Shown here: in pieces, positions 15,844 to 23,641 of the stretch
Numbering within the stretch: the stretch's first letter is position 1
Layout: each line of letters begins with the position of its first letter
Assembly: GCF_000317285.1 (NCBI RefSeq)
Contig: NZ_AJLN01000035.1
Span: 1-35,020 of the forward strand
DNA from: Chlorogloeopsis fritschii PCC 6912
GTDB lineage: Bacteria > Cyanobacteriota > Cyanobacteriia > Cyanobacteriales > Nostocaceae
Direction of reading: 5' to 3'
DNA: 35,020 nucleotides
Notes under the pieces: generated by a model
Told to the model about the DNA's origin: nothing
Databases searched by the model: none
The model's input: the letters and a program-made list of their open reading frames with translations, nothing else
Made by a program: the position numbers and the translations under genes

Positions 15844-17502
15844 TTAGCCTCTATTTTTAAAGGAATCCAGCCATTCTCGAACTTGCTGGTGGGCGATATC
15901 GCGAGTACCCAAACCAAAGGAAAGAGCAATAGCAATAGCGATCGCACCTAGTAACAATCCAAAGGCTAAATTGACAATATCGGGGGCAACGCCGATTTGT
16001 TGTAGTGCCATTGCCGAAACCAAGATAATAATGGCAACCCGCGTTATTTGTCCTAAAATTCTGGCTTGAGCATTGCCGGAACTGGTAATAATGCTAAATG
16101 CAAGATTCGCGAGGAACAAACCAATCGCAAATACTATCAATCCAGCCAAAATTCGCCCCAAAATAATGACAATACCCGTCACTAATGTAGTCAGCGCTGG
16201 AATATTGAGGATATTTACCGCGGCTACAGTAGCAAACAGCATAACACCGACTAAGACAACAATACCCGCAATCTCTGAGGGGGTACGAGTCGGTGGCGTT
16301 GCTGTTGGTTCTTCTGCTGAAATAACAACTCTTCTGGTAGGTGATGGTAAACCCAAAATCGAGAAAATGTTATTGAAGCCTATACTTGTGAGAATGCTGG
16401 TGACAAGATCCGCCAAAAAGCGTCCCACAAAATAGGCAATCACTAAAATTGCTATGGCTGTAAAGATGGCGGGAAGCGCATTCAAAATTTGTTGCAGCAT
16501 TGCGATCGCCGGTACCGAAATCGCTTCTATACGTAAGGTATTCAACGCCGCGATCGCCACAGGAATCAAAATCAAGACATAGACAATCGTACCGATAATT
16601 GCGGAAAGAGATTGTCCTGTGGCAGTGCGTGAAAGTCCAAATCGGTTTCCCAAATTGTCGATTCCTGTTGTTGCCAGCAAATTTGTCACAATGCGCCGCA
16701 CCACATTCGCCACAAACCAGCCGACAACTGCAATTAGCACTGCTCCAATGATGTTCGGTAGAATTGCAATAATCTCTGTTACAAGTACTTCTACCGGACG
16801 TAATGCCTGTTGTAATCCCAAAGTATCTAGTATTGGGATCAGAAATAGTAAAAATATGAACCAATACAGGGCATTACCAAGCGTGTCAGAGAGAGGCAAT
16901 TGATTCTGCCTGGTAGCTGCATCAGCATCCTGCGGTGGATTTAAACGTTCATCTACTCTTAATGCCCGCAATCCGCGTATTGTGATGAGCTTGACTAAAC
17001 TAGCTACTAACCAAGCAACTGCCAAAAAGATTGCTGCACCTACCAACCTTGGCAAGAAATCGCCAATTTGATTGAGGAAAGCATTGAGCGGCTGAGATGC
17101 TACTCTTAACTCTAGCGTGTCTAAAACAGCAACAATCGTTAAGAGCAGAATACCCCAAAATACTATATTGGAGATTACACCCTCTACTTTGGGAAGTTCT
17201 CTGCCATCTTCACGCCCCATTATCCCAGCCGCAATCCGGTTATCTAGCCGTGTGCGATTGAGAAGATTTCGCGTCAGCGCAGCCGCGATCGCCGCAATTA
17301 ACCAACCAATTAATAAAATTAATACTGCCCCCAACAAACGAGGCAGAAATGCAGTCACTTGTTGGAAAGTGTTCTGCACATAATTATTAATTCTGGCATC
17401 TTGCTGTGGTGGTAATGTTGGTACTTGTGCTAAAAAAGTCTCTCCCCTAATCCACAAACCAGATCCCATCAGTTGGGTTATGCTTTGCCAATTTATATTC
17501 AT
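15844..17502 (-). CDS. MscS-like membrane protein with five TM-helix repeats
   Basis: This 552-aa integral membrane protein is built from repeated two-helix units. Each has the form G-A-hydrophobic-(G/A)W-(L/F)-(I/V)A followed by a charged D-N/ER/LN turn: GAVLILLIGWLIAAIAAAL (about 58), GAAIFLAVAWLVASLVKL (about 155), GAVLIAVVGWFVANVVRRI (about 253), AIAILVIAYFVGRFLADL (about 345) and GLIVFAIGLFLANLAF (about 450). This is the conserved TM-helix (PF05552-type) architecture seen in cyanobacterial CmpX-like proteins usually annotated as mechanosensitive ion channels. A canonical MscS beta domain is not evident after the last helices. The short tail HQQVREWLDSFKNRG follows a last hydrophobic segment. 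The likely role is osmotic or membrane-stress response; conductance is not proven for this type. The ATG at 17502 is accepted without a strong Shine-Dalgarno. Confidence 0.85.
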   Translation of the reverse strand: MNINWQSITQLMGSGLWIRGETFLAQVPTLPPQQDARINNYVQNTFQQVTAFLPRLLGAVLILLIGWLIAAIAAALTRNLLNRTRLDNRIAAGIMGREDGRELPKVEGVISNIVFWGILLLTIVAVLDTLELRVASQPLNAFLNQIGDFLPRLVGAAIFLAVAWLVASLVKLITIRGLRALRVDERLNPPQDADAATRQNQLPLSDTLGNALYWFIFLLFLIPILDTLGLQQALRPVEVLVTEIIAILPNIIGAVLIAVVGWFVANVVRRIVTNLLATTGIDNLGNRFGLSRTATGQSLSAIIGTIVYVLILIPVAIAALNTLRIEAISVPAIAMLQQILNALPAIFTAIAILVIAYFVGRFLADLVTSILTSIGFNNIFSILGLPSPTRRVVISAEEPTATPPTRTPSEIAGIVVLVGVMLFATVAAVNILNIPALTTLVTGIVIILGRILAGLIVFAIGLFLANLAFSIITSSGNAQARILGQITRVAIIILVSAMALQQIGVAPDIVNLAFGLLLGAIAIAIALSFGLGTRDIAHQQVREWLDSFKNRG

Positions 17503-17850
17503 GGTTTTTGGTATTAAAGTTCAGTTGTCTCGCCAAAAAACACCGTAATGTTTTTGGAGTATAAGGCTACACACAGTTAAAATGCTAGTGTTTTGCCTTT
17601 TAATTTACCAGTAAATTTGACAATAAATGATGTGAGGGCTTCTTTTTCTCTTTATTTTTATTTATCAGTTAATTTTTCTGAAAAATGCTCAAAATATCTT
17701 TTTATCAAGATATAATTTTTTACTTTAGTCAATGTTATAAATATTACATAAAAAGATTTTAATTTATATTCGCTAAGACATTTTAACAAATCTGAATTTT
17801 GGGTTAGTCTAAAGTGCACATATAAGAACAAAATATGTAAATTATCTGCT
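17503..17850. other. AT-rich divergent intergenic region
   Basis: It should hold the divergent promoters of the MscS-like gene and the SRPBCC gene. A 7-bp inverted repeat CCAAAAA (17533-17539) and TTTTTGG (17551-17557) lies just upstream of the MscS-like start. A minus-strand frame across 17658-17945 has poor codon use and overlaps the SRPBCC gene, so it is not accepted. Nothing else is recognised. Confidence 0.5.
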
Positions 17851-18297
17851 ATGCAAGTTTTTGAACAATCAATAGATATTAATGCTCCAGCGACGGTAGT
17901 AGAAGACTGCATCACCGATCGCATTTTGATGCACCGTTGGCTCAATCCGGCATTACGTTGTGAACCAGTGGGCGAATGGAATACTGATGTTGGCAGTAAA
18001 AGTCGCTTTATAATTCAAGTACCTGTAGTTCAGCCTACTTTGAATAGTACTGTTGTAGAAAGACAACCAGGATTGGTAGTCTGGGAATTTGATGGTTTTT
18101 TTCATGGACGCGATCGCTGGGAATGTCAACCGATAGATAAGAAAACGCGCCTACTGAACCGCTTTGAATTTGAAATTCCCAATCCGATCGTCAGCTGGGG
18201 TTTTAAAACCTTTGCTGAATACTGGACAAAACAAGATATGCAAGCTCAACTGCGCCGCCTCAAGCTCGTGGCAGAAGAAATACAGCAAGGGTTGTGA
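17851..18297 (+). CDS. SRPBCC (START/Bet v1-like) family protein
   Basis: This 148-aa single-domain protein has the helix-grip pattern of the SRPBCC superfamily. It opens with FEQSIDINAPATVVEDCITD, the usual beta-strand/helix start of polyketide cyclase/dehydrase-like proteins. WLNPALRCEPVGEWNTDVGSKSRFII and TLNSTVVERQPGLVVWEFDGFFHGRDRWECQP form alternating strands, and WGFKTFAEYWTKQDMQAQLRRLKLVAEEIQ forms the long C-terminal helix. Such proteins bind hydrophobic ligands in a cavity; the ligand here is unknown. The ATG at 17851 is the only sensible start. The convergent SirB1 gene begins its 3' end 160 bp away across a purine/pyrimidine inverted repeat. Confidence 0.85.
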   Translation: MQVFEQSIDINAPATVVEDCITDRILMHRWLNPALRCEPVGEWNTDVGSKSRFIIQVPVVQPTLNSTVVERQPGLVVWEFDGFFHGRDRWECQPIDKKTRLLNRFEFEIPNPIVSWGFKTFAEYWTKQDMQAQLRRLKLVAEEIQQGL

Positions 18298-18440
18298 GGG
18301 AGCAGAGGGAGAGTGGGAGAGGAAGAGATGAGGGAGATAGGGAAGATGGGGAAGAATTTACTCTTATTACTTCCTCATCTCCCTCACCTTCCTTAACTCC
18401 CTCAAATCCTTGTCCTAATTTCCTTCTGCCTCCTGCCCTC
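18298..18440. repeat. Purine-rich/pyrimidine-rich imperfect inverted repeat
   Basis: An almost all-purine stretch (18298-18356, GGGAGAGG/GAGGGAGA-like) is followed by an almost all-pyrimidine stretch (about 18368-18440). They pair imperfectly; the best block is TGAGGGAGAT (18329-18338) with ATCTCCCTCA (18377-18386). Frames open on both strands here are low-complexity artefacts. It lies between convergent genes and probably terminates transcription of one or both. Confidence 0.65.
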
Positions 18441-18456
18441 TGCCATTTGCCTTTCT

Positions 18457-19278
18457 TCAATACCTACCAAGTTTAGTCAGCAGTCTTTTGATAATGTAAG
18501 CGTCTTGGGCTTCTGGAGTTATATCCAGGTAAGTTTCTAAGTCATTCGCGGCTTGAGAAAATCGTCCAAGTTGGTAGCACAAAAGTCCGCGATCGCGCAA
18601 TTCTAAAGCCAAGTCAGGAAACAGCAATAAAACCCTCTCTACTATTGCTAAAGCTTTTTCCAATTCCTGTTGGCTGAGATAAATGTATTTGAGATTAGTG
18701 AGCATTCTTGCTAAAAATTGCTTTTTTGTCACCCCCGCTAGAAACTCTGGTTGTATCGACACGGGATACTGATACATTTGAGCCAGTTTTTCTTGACAGT
18801 CTTGGGGAAACATAATCTCCCCATCATTGAAGGCATCTACAAAAATCTCCATTTCTGGAATGTCAGGACGAATGAGAAAATGTCCAGGCATCCCTATTCC
18901 TACCATTGGAAAATCTATTCGTCGGGCAACTTCTATATATACTAGTGCTAGAGAAATAGGAATTCCTAAGCGCCTATCAATCACATCATTTAAAAAGCTA
19001 TTACGAGGATCATAGTAGTCTATTTTATTACCTGTAAATCGTAAATCCTCGTAAATGTATTGATTAATACTTTGAATTATTCGCAGCGGATAGCGTTGTG
19101 GTGGCAATCGTTCTTCCAGCTCTGCTGCCATTGCATCAAGAGCGTTGAGATATTCTTCGACATCAAGATTGGGGTATTCTTCTTGAGCAATGTATAAAGC
19201 TGCCCTTGCTAAATCAATATACTCATCAGGCTGCTGGATTTCTTGGTAAAAATATTTCCGCGCTGACGAGTTATCCAT
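18457..19278 (-). CDS. SirB1 family protein (transglutaminase-like fold plus TPR)
   Basis: This 273-aa cytoplasmic protein has an N-terminal helical part (1-90), a SirB1/transglutaminase-like segment (about 90-170: NSFLNDVIDRRLGIPISLAL then GIGMPGHFLIRP and FVDAFNDGE) and C-terminal TPR helices (about 195-265). The His of GMPGHFL and the Asp of VDAFN match the transglutaminase His and Asp, but the expected catalytic Cys position in GIPISLALVY is not a Cys, so it is probably a non-catalytic scaffold, as is common in this family. SirB1 proteins occur in nearly all cyanobacteria; the function is not established. The gene is convergent with the SRPBCC gene and has a 227-bp upstream gap before the response-regulator gene on the same strand. 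Confidence 0.85.
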   Translation of the reverse strand: MDNSSARKYFYQEIQQPDEYIDLARAALYIAQEEYPNLDVEEYLNALDAMAAELEERLPPQRYPLRIIQSINQYIYEDLRFTGNKIDYYDPRNSFLNDVIDRRLGIPISLALVYIEVARRIDFPMVGIGMPGHFLIRPDIPEMEIFVDAFNDGEIMFPQDCQEKLAQMYQYPVSIQPEFLAGVTKKQFLARMLTNLKYIYLSQQELEKALAIVERVLLLFPDLALELRDRGLLCYQLGRFSQAANDLETYLDITPEAQDAYIIKRLLTKLGRY

Positions 19279-19505
19279 AAGTCAATTTTGAGTGTAAGTT
19301 GACAGATTTGATTTTCAGTATTGCAGTGATTTGTACGTTTAAGTATTAAGGGTACTAGCAAGATTTGCAAATGAAGTTTACGCGGAAGCTTCTGGGAATT
19401 GTCTCTATCTGAGGTATGAAAATGAACTAGTGAACTACCAGTAGAGACTTTTTTATGACAGTATGAGTTTGACTTTTGCGAAATGGCATTAAAAATACTT
19501 TGAAA

Positions 19506-20192
19506 TTACTCTTCTACAATCAAGTCGCTTTTGATGAAACGTTTTTGTAAAGCGACAACAACAGCGCTGTGGCGATCGCCTACTCCCAATTTATGCAAAA
19601 TCGTATGGACATGTACCCGGACTGTTCCAGGTGTAATGTAAAGTGCAAGGGCAATTTCTCGGTTGGTTTTTCCTGCTACCAATAATGACAAAATTTCTTG
19701 TTCGCGTTGGGTGAGTGGGTTGGAGAAATTTGAGATATTTTCTGAGTCAAGTTGGGCACACTCAGATCCAAAAGCAGAACGAATTTCTTTGGTTGCGGTT
19801 TCATCCCACCAGGATGCTCCAGCAGCTACAGAACGGAGTGCTAACACCAATTTTTCCGCCGCCACTCCTTTGAGACAATAACCTTGAGCGCCTGCTGCAA
19901 TTAACCGTGTAATTAGAGGTTTTTGAGAATGGGAAGTCAATACTAAGACTGGTAAGTGGGGATTTTGCTGCTTAATTTGTTTACAGGCTTCAATGCCTCC
20001 AATTCCTGGTAATCCTACATCTAACAGCACTACATCGAAAGGATTTTGATTAACTAACTCAATAGCTGTTTCACCATCTTCGGCTTCAGCAATAATTTCT
20101 AACTCTGTTTCTTGTTGCAATCGCACGCGCAAGCCTAAGCGGAAGAGTTCATCATCCTCAACTAAGAGAATTTTGATGGGGGTAGATGGCAT
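19506..20192 (-). CDS. NarL/LuxR-type response regulator
   Basis: This 228-aa two-component regulator has a receiver domain (about 6-125) with acidic pair Glu12-Asp13/Asp14, phospho-acceptor Asp58 in VVLLDVGLPGIGG and a conserved Lys in TSHSQK. It is followed by a LuxR-type helix-turn-helix (about 163-222, LTQREQEILSLLVAGKTNREIA and TPGTVRVHVHTILHKLGV). I chose the ATG at 20192 (MPSTPIKILLVEDD), one base after the kinase stop; the frame stays open upstream inside the kinase gene but that N-terminus is not receiver-like. It is clearly in an operon with the kinase. The pair is divergent from the kdp genes, which makes kdp a plausible but untested target. Confidence 0.93.
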   Translation of the reverse strand: MPSTPIKILLVEDDELFRLGLRVRLQQETELEIIAEAEDGETAIELVNQNPFDVVLLDVGLPGIGGIEACKQIKQQNPHLPVLVLTSHSQKPLITRLIAAGAQGYCLKGVAAEKLVLALRSVAAGASWWDETATKEIRSAFGSECAQLDSENISNFSNPLTQREQEILSLLVAGKTNREIALALYITPGTVRVHVHTILHKLGVGDRHSAVVVALQKRFIKSDLIVEE

Positions 20193-20193
20193 C

Positions 20194-21297
20194 TCACACA
20201 GTAAGAGAGGATTGAAATGGGTAAGCCGGAAGCTTGAAAGCAAACATCGCACCGATAGGTACTCTATTCTCTGCCCACATTATACCGCCGTGGGCTTCAA
20301 GAATTTGCCGAGACAGGTAAAGTCCTAATCCAGAACCTTTGGCTTGGCGATCGCTATGTCCTTGATAAAATCGTTCAAATAAATGGCGGAATTGTTCGGG
20401 CTGAATACCTGCACCTGTATCCAAAATTTTCACTACTTGATAGGAATCTTGCGGTTCTAACACCACTTCAACACGCTCACCACGCCGGGAATGGTTGATA
20501 GCATTAACTAGGAGATTGGTCAAAACTCGTTGAAGTTGTAGTGCATCACCCTGAACCCACAGCGATCGCCGCCAATTAGAGTCACCATAGTTAAGTGAGA
20601 GATAAACACGACGGTTAGATGCTAAATCACTGAGAGTAGCTGTGGCTTCCTCTGCCAAGATAGTTAAATCCACAGGTTCTAAATTCAGTTTTAAGCCTTC
20701 AGTATCATTGCGATAGATATCTAACAAAGTTTCCAGTAATTGTAGGGAAGTTTGATGACTGCGTGTCATTGTGGCTAAAACTTTTTGCTGTGCTGGTAAA
20801 ATAGCACCAAATTTTTCTGCCTCAAAGGCTTTGAGAGTTTCAATTGCTCCTAGAAGAGGCGTTTTTAAATCATGGGTGAGAGTAGAAGCAAAGTCTTCGC
20901 GAACTCTGGATAATTCTTCTTGAGCAGCCAGTTTAGCGCGGGTGAGGGCGATCGCATCTTGGGAACGTCGCAGGCGATCGCTCAACACACCAGTAACAAT
21001 CAACGCCATCGCTGCGATCGCTCTACTGGCAATTGTGGAAGCCTTCATCACTTCGCCTACTGGTATTACAAGATTCAACATGGTTAAAAACACGGCTGCA
21101 AGGGTGGCTTGAAAAGTTGCACGCCTCCCCAGCCAAGAATTTGCCAACAAAATTGGCCCCGTGTACAGATATCCAAACACGTACTCAGTTGGTGTAGAGA
21201 ACTCCAGAGCAATCACAACTATAAATAAACCAGCAATGAGCCAAAATTTGCCTAAAGGAGATTCTTTATTAGGTAATCTAGCTTTAAAATTAACCAT
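20194..21297 (-). CDS. Membrane histidine kinase
   Basis: This 367-aa sensor kinase has about four hydrophobic segments at the N-terminus (about 16-33, 41-56, 62-80 and 88-105) with only short loops, so it probably senses within the membrane or through it rather than by a large periplasmic domain. Next come a HisKA dimerisation domain with His142 in STLTHDLKTPL and a HATPase domain: N box NLLVNAINHS, G1 ILDTGAGI and G2 GSGLGLYL. It contains neither the KdpD nor the USP domain of a typical KdpD. The ATG at 21297 is followed at the other end by the response regulator with a 1-bp gap. Its promoter region is shared with the RCK_C/kdp genes. Confidence 0.92.
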   Translation of the reverse strand: MVNFKARLPNKESPLGKFWLIAGLFIVVIALEFSTPTEYVFGYLYTGPILLANSWLGRRATFQATLAAVFLTMLNLVIPVGEVMKASTIASRAIAAMALIVTGVLSDRLRRSQDAIALTRAKLAAQEELSRVREDFASTLTHDLKTPLLGAIETLKAFEAEKFGAILPAQQKVLATMTRSHQTSLQLLETLLDIYRNDTEGLKLNLEPVDLTILAEEATATLSDLASNRRVYLSLNYGDSNWRRSLWVQGDALQLQRVLTNLLVNAINHSRRGERVEVVLEPQDSYQVVKILDTGAGIQPEQFRHLFERFYQGHSDRQAKGSGLGLYLSRQILEAHGGIMWAENRVPIGAMFAFKLPAYPFQSSLTV

Positions 21298-21385
21298 TTA
21301 GAATTTAATGCTTATCAAGCATTTTTTATTTCAAAAAATGCATATATATCTTGTATATCTTACCTTATTAGTAATTTGTCAAAAC

Positions 21386-21468
21386 GTGTTTATATAAAAA
21401 TAAACGCTTGAATATATCTTACTTAAACATACTAAACACTTGATATAAATAAATAAACACTGTTTTAT
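21386..21468. promoter_or_regulatory. Candidate operator: helically phased TAAACRCT repeats
   Basis: TAAACGCTTG (21401-21410), TAAACACTTG (21433-21442) and TAAACACTGT (21454-21463) are direct repeats whose starts are 32 and 21 bp apart, near whole turns of B-DNA. An inverted copy GTGTTTAT (21386-21393) pairs with ATAAACGC (21400-21407). The last copy also continues into TTTTAT. The block lies between the histidine kinase start and the RCK_C/kdp genes, about 105 bp upstream of the latter. It is a candidate binding site for a response regulator such as the divergent NarL-type protein; this is inference from position and spacing. Confidence 0.45.
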
Positions 21469-21568
21469 ATCCTTCTATTGCTTGTCTTAGTGACTCTAAT
21501 CATTAACAATATAAATTGTTACAAACTAGAAGATATTGATTTCTTCTGCTCAACAAAAAAATGCGTTT

Positions 21569-21841
21569 ATGCCATTAGGTTTAATAAGTGTAAAAATTTG
21601 GGGTAATAGCTGCCATTGTGGCAAAGCATTAACAAGCTTAAGTTTGCCAAATGAATGTGTAATCATCGGTCTTGTTAGAGATACCCAAGTCATCTTAGTA
21701 AATGCAGAACCTATTATTTGCGATGGCGATTATATCTTGGCTGTTGCTTTAAATCCAGCCTTAGTTCCTATGCTCAAACTTGCCTTAAACAAAAGGTATT
21801 CAAGTCACTGTTTTCCACAAGATTATTTTCCCAAAAGTTGA
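21569..21841 (+). CDS. Free-standing RCK_C (TrkA-C) domain protein
   Basis: This 90-aa protein consists of little more than one RCK_C domain (residues about 6-75: GKALTSLSLPNECVIIGLVR, then QVILVNAEPIICDGDYILAVA). These domains normally form the C-terminal ligand-binding part of K+ channel and transporter regulators (KtrA, TrkA, CpaA) and in several cases bind cyclic di-AMP. There is no RCK_N nucleotide-binding domain, no membrane segment and no signal peptide. The ATG at 21569 was chosen; the frame opens at a TTG at 21536 without support. It ends 30 bp before kdpA and is almost certainly co-transcribed with it. I infer a regulatory subunit or sensor for the Kdp pump. Ligand binding is untested. 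Confidence 0.75.
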   Translation: MPLGLISVKIWGNSCHCGKALTSLSLPNECVIIGLVRDTQVILVNAEPIICDGDYILAVALNPALVPMLKLALNKRYSSHCFPQDYFPKS

Positions 21842-21871
21842 GCAATACTAGTTCAGGAGCTTTTATAATTC

Positions 21872-23557
21872 ATGTTACCAGGATGGATACAAATTGTTAT
21901 CACACTACTCATTTTCATAGCAACTACTCCCTTACTAGGTAAATATATAGCTCAGATTTTCATGGGAGAAAAAACATTCCTTGATTTCATCATTAATCCC
22001 ATAGATAAAGTTATTTATGCCTTGAGTGGTATTCGTCCCCAAGAACAAATGACAGGTTGGCAGTATACCAAAGCAGTGATGTATAGCAACTTCGTTATGG
22101 GGATTTTAGTTTATTTAATCCTGATATTTCAGGGAGGGCTACCATTTAATCCTACTAATTTAAGTGCTCCTAGTTGGGATCTAGCACTACATACCACTAT
22201 TTCTTTTGTCACCAACACTAACCAACAACACTACTCTGGTGAGACAACCTTTAGCTATGCCAGTCAAACCTTCGCCTTGGGTTTTTTGATGTTTACCTCG
22301 GCAGCAACTGGTTTAGCAGTGGGTATTGCCTTTATTCGTGGTTTAACTGGTAGACCATTAGGTAACTTTTACAGCGATTTGATTAGGTCAATCACGCGAA
22401 TTTTGCTACCTATATCTGTGATTGGGGGATTGTTGTTGATTTTGGCAGGTGTACCAGAAACATTATCAGGCCCAGCAACAGCTACTACTTTAGAAGGTGC
22501 AACTCAAGTAATAGCCCGTGGCCCAGTTGCTCACTTTGAGATGATCAAAGAATTAGGAGAAAACGGCGGTGGCTTCTTTGGAATTAACTCAGCCCATCCT
22601 TACGAAAATCCGAACGGCTTCTCTAACTTATTAGAAATGTGGGCAATGATGTCCATTCCCTCGGCATTGATTTATACCTACGGCGTGTTTGCTAACAACC
22701 ATAAACAAGCATGGTTAGTGTTTTGGATGGTTTTTGTCATTTTTGTCTTTTTAGTAGGTGTTGCCGCAGTAGGTGAGTTTCAAGGCAATCCCGTTGTTAA
22801 TTCTCTTTTAGGGGGACAGCAACCCAACTTAGAAGGCAAAGAAGTGCGATTTGGTTGGGCGCAAACAGCACTATGGGCAGTTATGACTACAGCAACTATG
22901 TGTGGTGCTGTGAATGGAATGCACGATTCCTTAATGCCGAATGGGGGATTTGCCACTCTATTTAATATGTTCTTACAAATAATTTGGGGAGGTCAGGGAA
23001 CTGGTACAGCTTATCTGTTCATCTACTTAATTTTGGCAATATTTCTCACCGGCTTAATGGTCGGGAGAACTCCAGAATTTTTAGGACGCAAAATCGAGAA
23101 AAAAGAAATCATCCTAGCCAGCGTCATCTTATTAGTTCACCCCTTCGCTATTCTTATCCCCTGGGCAATAGTCTTTGGCTTTCCCGATCGCCTCTCAGGC
23201 ATTACTAACCCTGGTTTTCATGGAGTTTCGCAGGTAGTTTACGAATACGCTTCCGCCGCCGCCAACAACGGTTCTGGTTTTGAAGGATTAAGTGATAACA
23301 CCCTGTGGTGGAACCTCAGCACCAGTGTCAGCATTTTGGCAGGGCGTTATATCCCCATTATTGCCCTACTACTGCTAGCAGATAGTATGTCCCGCAAGCA
23401 ACCTGTTCCTGTCACTTCAGGCACATTAAGAACTGATACAAGACTGTTCACAGGAGTGACAAGTGGCGTGATTTTGATTCTTGGTGCGCTCACATTCTTC
23501 CCTGTACTTGTTTTGGGGCCTTTGGCAGAAGCTTTTCTGATTGCCAGAGGTGGATAA
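21872..23557 (+). CDS. kdpA: Potassium-transporting ATPase subunit A
   Basis: KdpA is the K+-selective, channel-like membrane subunit of the high-affinity KdpFABC pump. It has 561 aa and about ten membrane helices. The four pseudo-repeat pore regions are recognisable: [10 protein letters not shown] (114-123), [11 protein letters not shown] (229-239), GAVNGMHDS (345-353) and [14 protein letters not shown] (457-470). The second contains the Gly (in NGGGFFG) that is critical in the E. coli selectivity filter. AGGAG lies 12 nt before the ATG, rather far but acceptable. It follows the RCK_C gene by 30 bp and precedes kdpB by 84 bp. The pump is expected in the cytoplasmic membrane and induced by K+ limitation or desiccation/osmotic stress. 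Confidence 0.97.
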   Translation: MLPGWIQIVITLLIFIATTPLLGKYIAQIFMGEKTFLDFIINPIDKVIYALSGIRPQEQMTGWQYTKAVMYSNFVMGILVYLILIFQGGLPFNPTNLSAPSWDLALHTTISFVTNTNQQHYSGETTFSYASQTFALGFLMFTSAATGLAVGIAFIRGLTGRPLGNFYSDLIRSITRILLPISVIGGLLLILAGVPETLSGPATATTLEGATQVIARGPVAHFEMIKELGENGGGFFGINSAHPYENPNGFSNLLEMWAMMSIPSALIYTYGVFANNHKQAWLVFWMVFVIFVFLVGVAAVGEFQGNPVVNSLLGGQQPNLEGKEVRFGWAQTALWAVMTTATMCGAVNGMHDSLMPNGGFATLFNMFLQIIWGGQGTGTAYLFIYLILAIFLTGLMVGRTPEFLGRKIEKKEIILASVILLVHPFAILIPWAIVFGFPDRLSGITNPGFHGVSQVVYEYASAAANNGSGFEGLSDNTLWWNLSTSVSILAGRYIPIIALLLLADSMSRKQPVPVTSGTLRTDTRLFTGVTSGVILILGALTFFPVLVLGPLAEAFLIARGG

Positions 23558-23641
23558 GTGGTTAGGCAAAATTGAAGTTACGGGTGGATATCAGGTAAGA
23601 GCTTGAAGAATGTGTAATTAATTTTGTTGAAGTAACAACCA

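Noticed and set aside
16370-16864. Minus-strand open frame of 164 codons inside the MscS-like gene
   Set aside because: It is an alternative frame of the same strand with a Cys/His/Ser-rich composition, the usual shadow of a hydrophobic coding region.
17658-17945. Minus-strand open frame of 95 codons
   Set aside because: It lies in AT-rich DNA, overlaps the start of the SRPBCC gene and lacks codon bias or a ribosome-binding site.
18260-18476. Open frames on both strands in the purine/pyrimidine tract
   Set aside because: They are low-complexity products of the inverted repeat.
21298-21535. Cyclic di-AMP (ydaO-type) riboswitch ahead of kdp
   Set aside because: The region is very AT-rich and lacks the conserved stems and GC-rich motifs of that riboswitch; the phased repeats look like protein sites.
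21561-21578. Five-codon open frame (ATG CGT TTA TGC CAT TAG) ahead of the RCK_C gene
   Set aside because: It has no ribosome-binding site and is too short to distinguish from chance in AT-rich DNA, so it is not called as a leader peptide.
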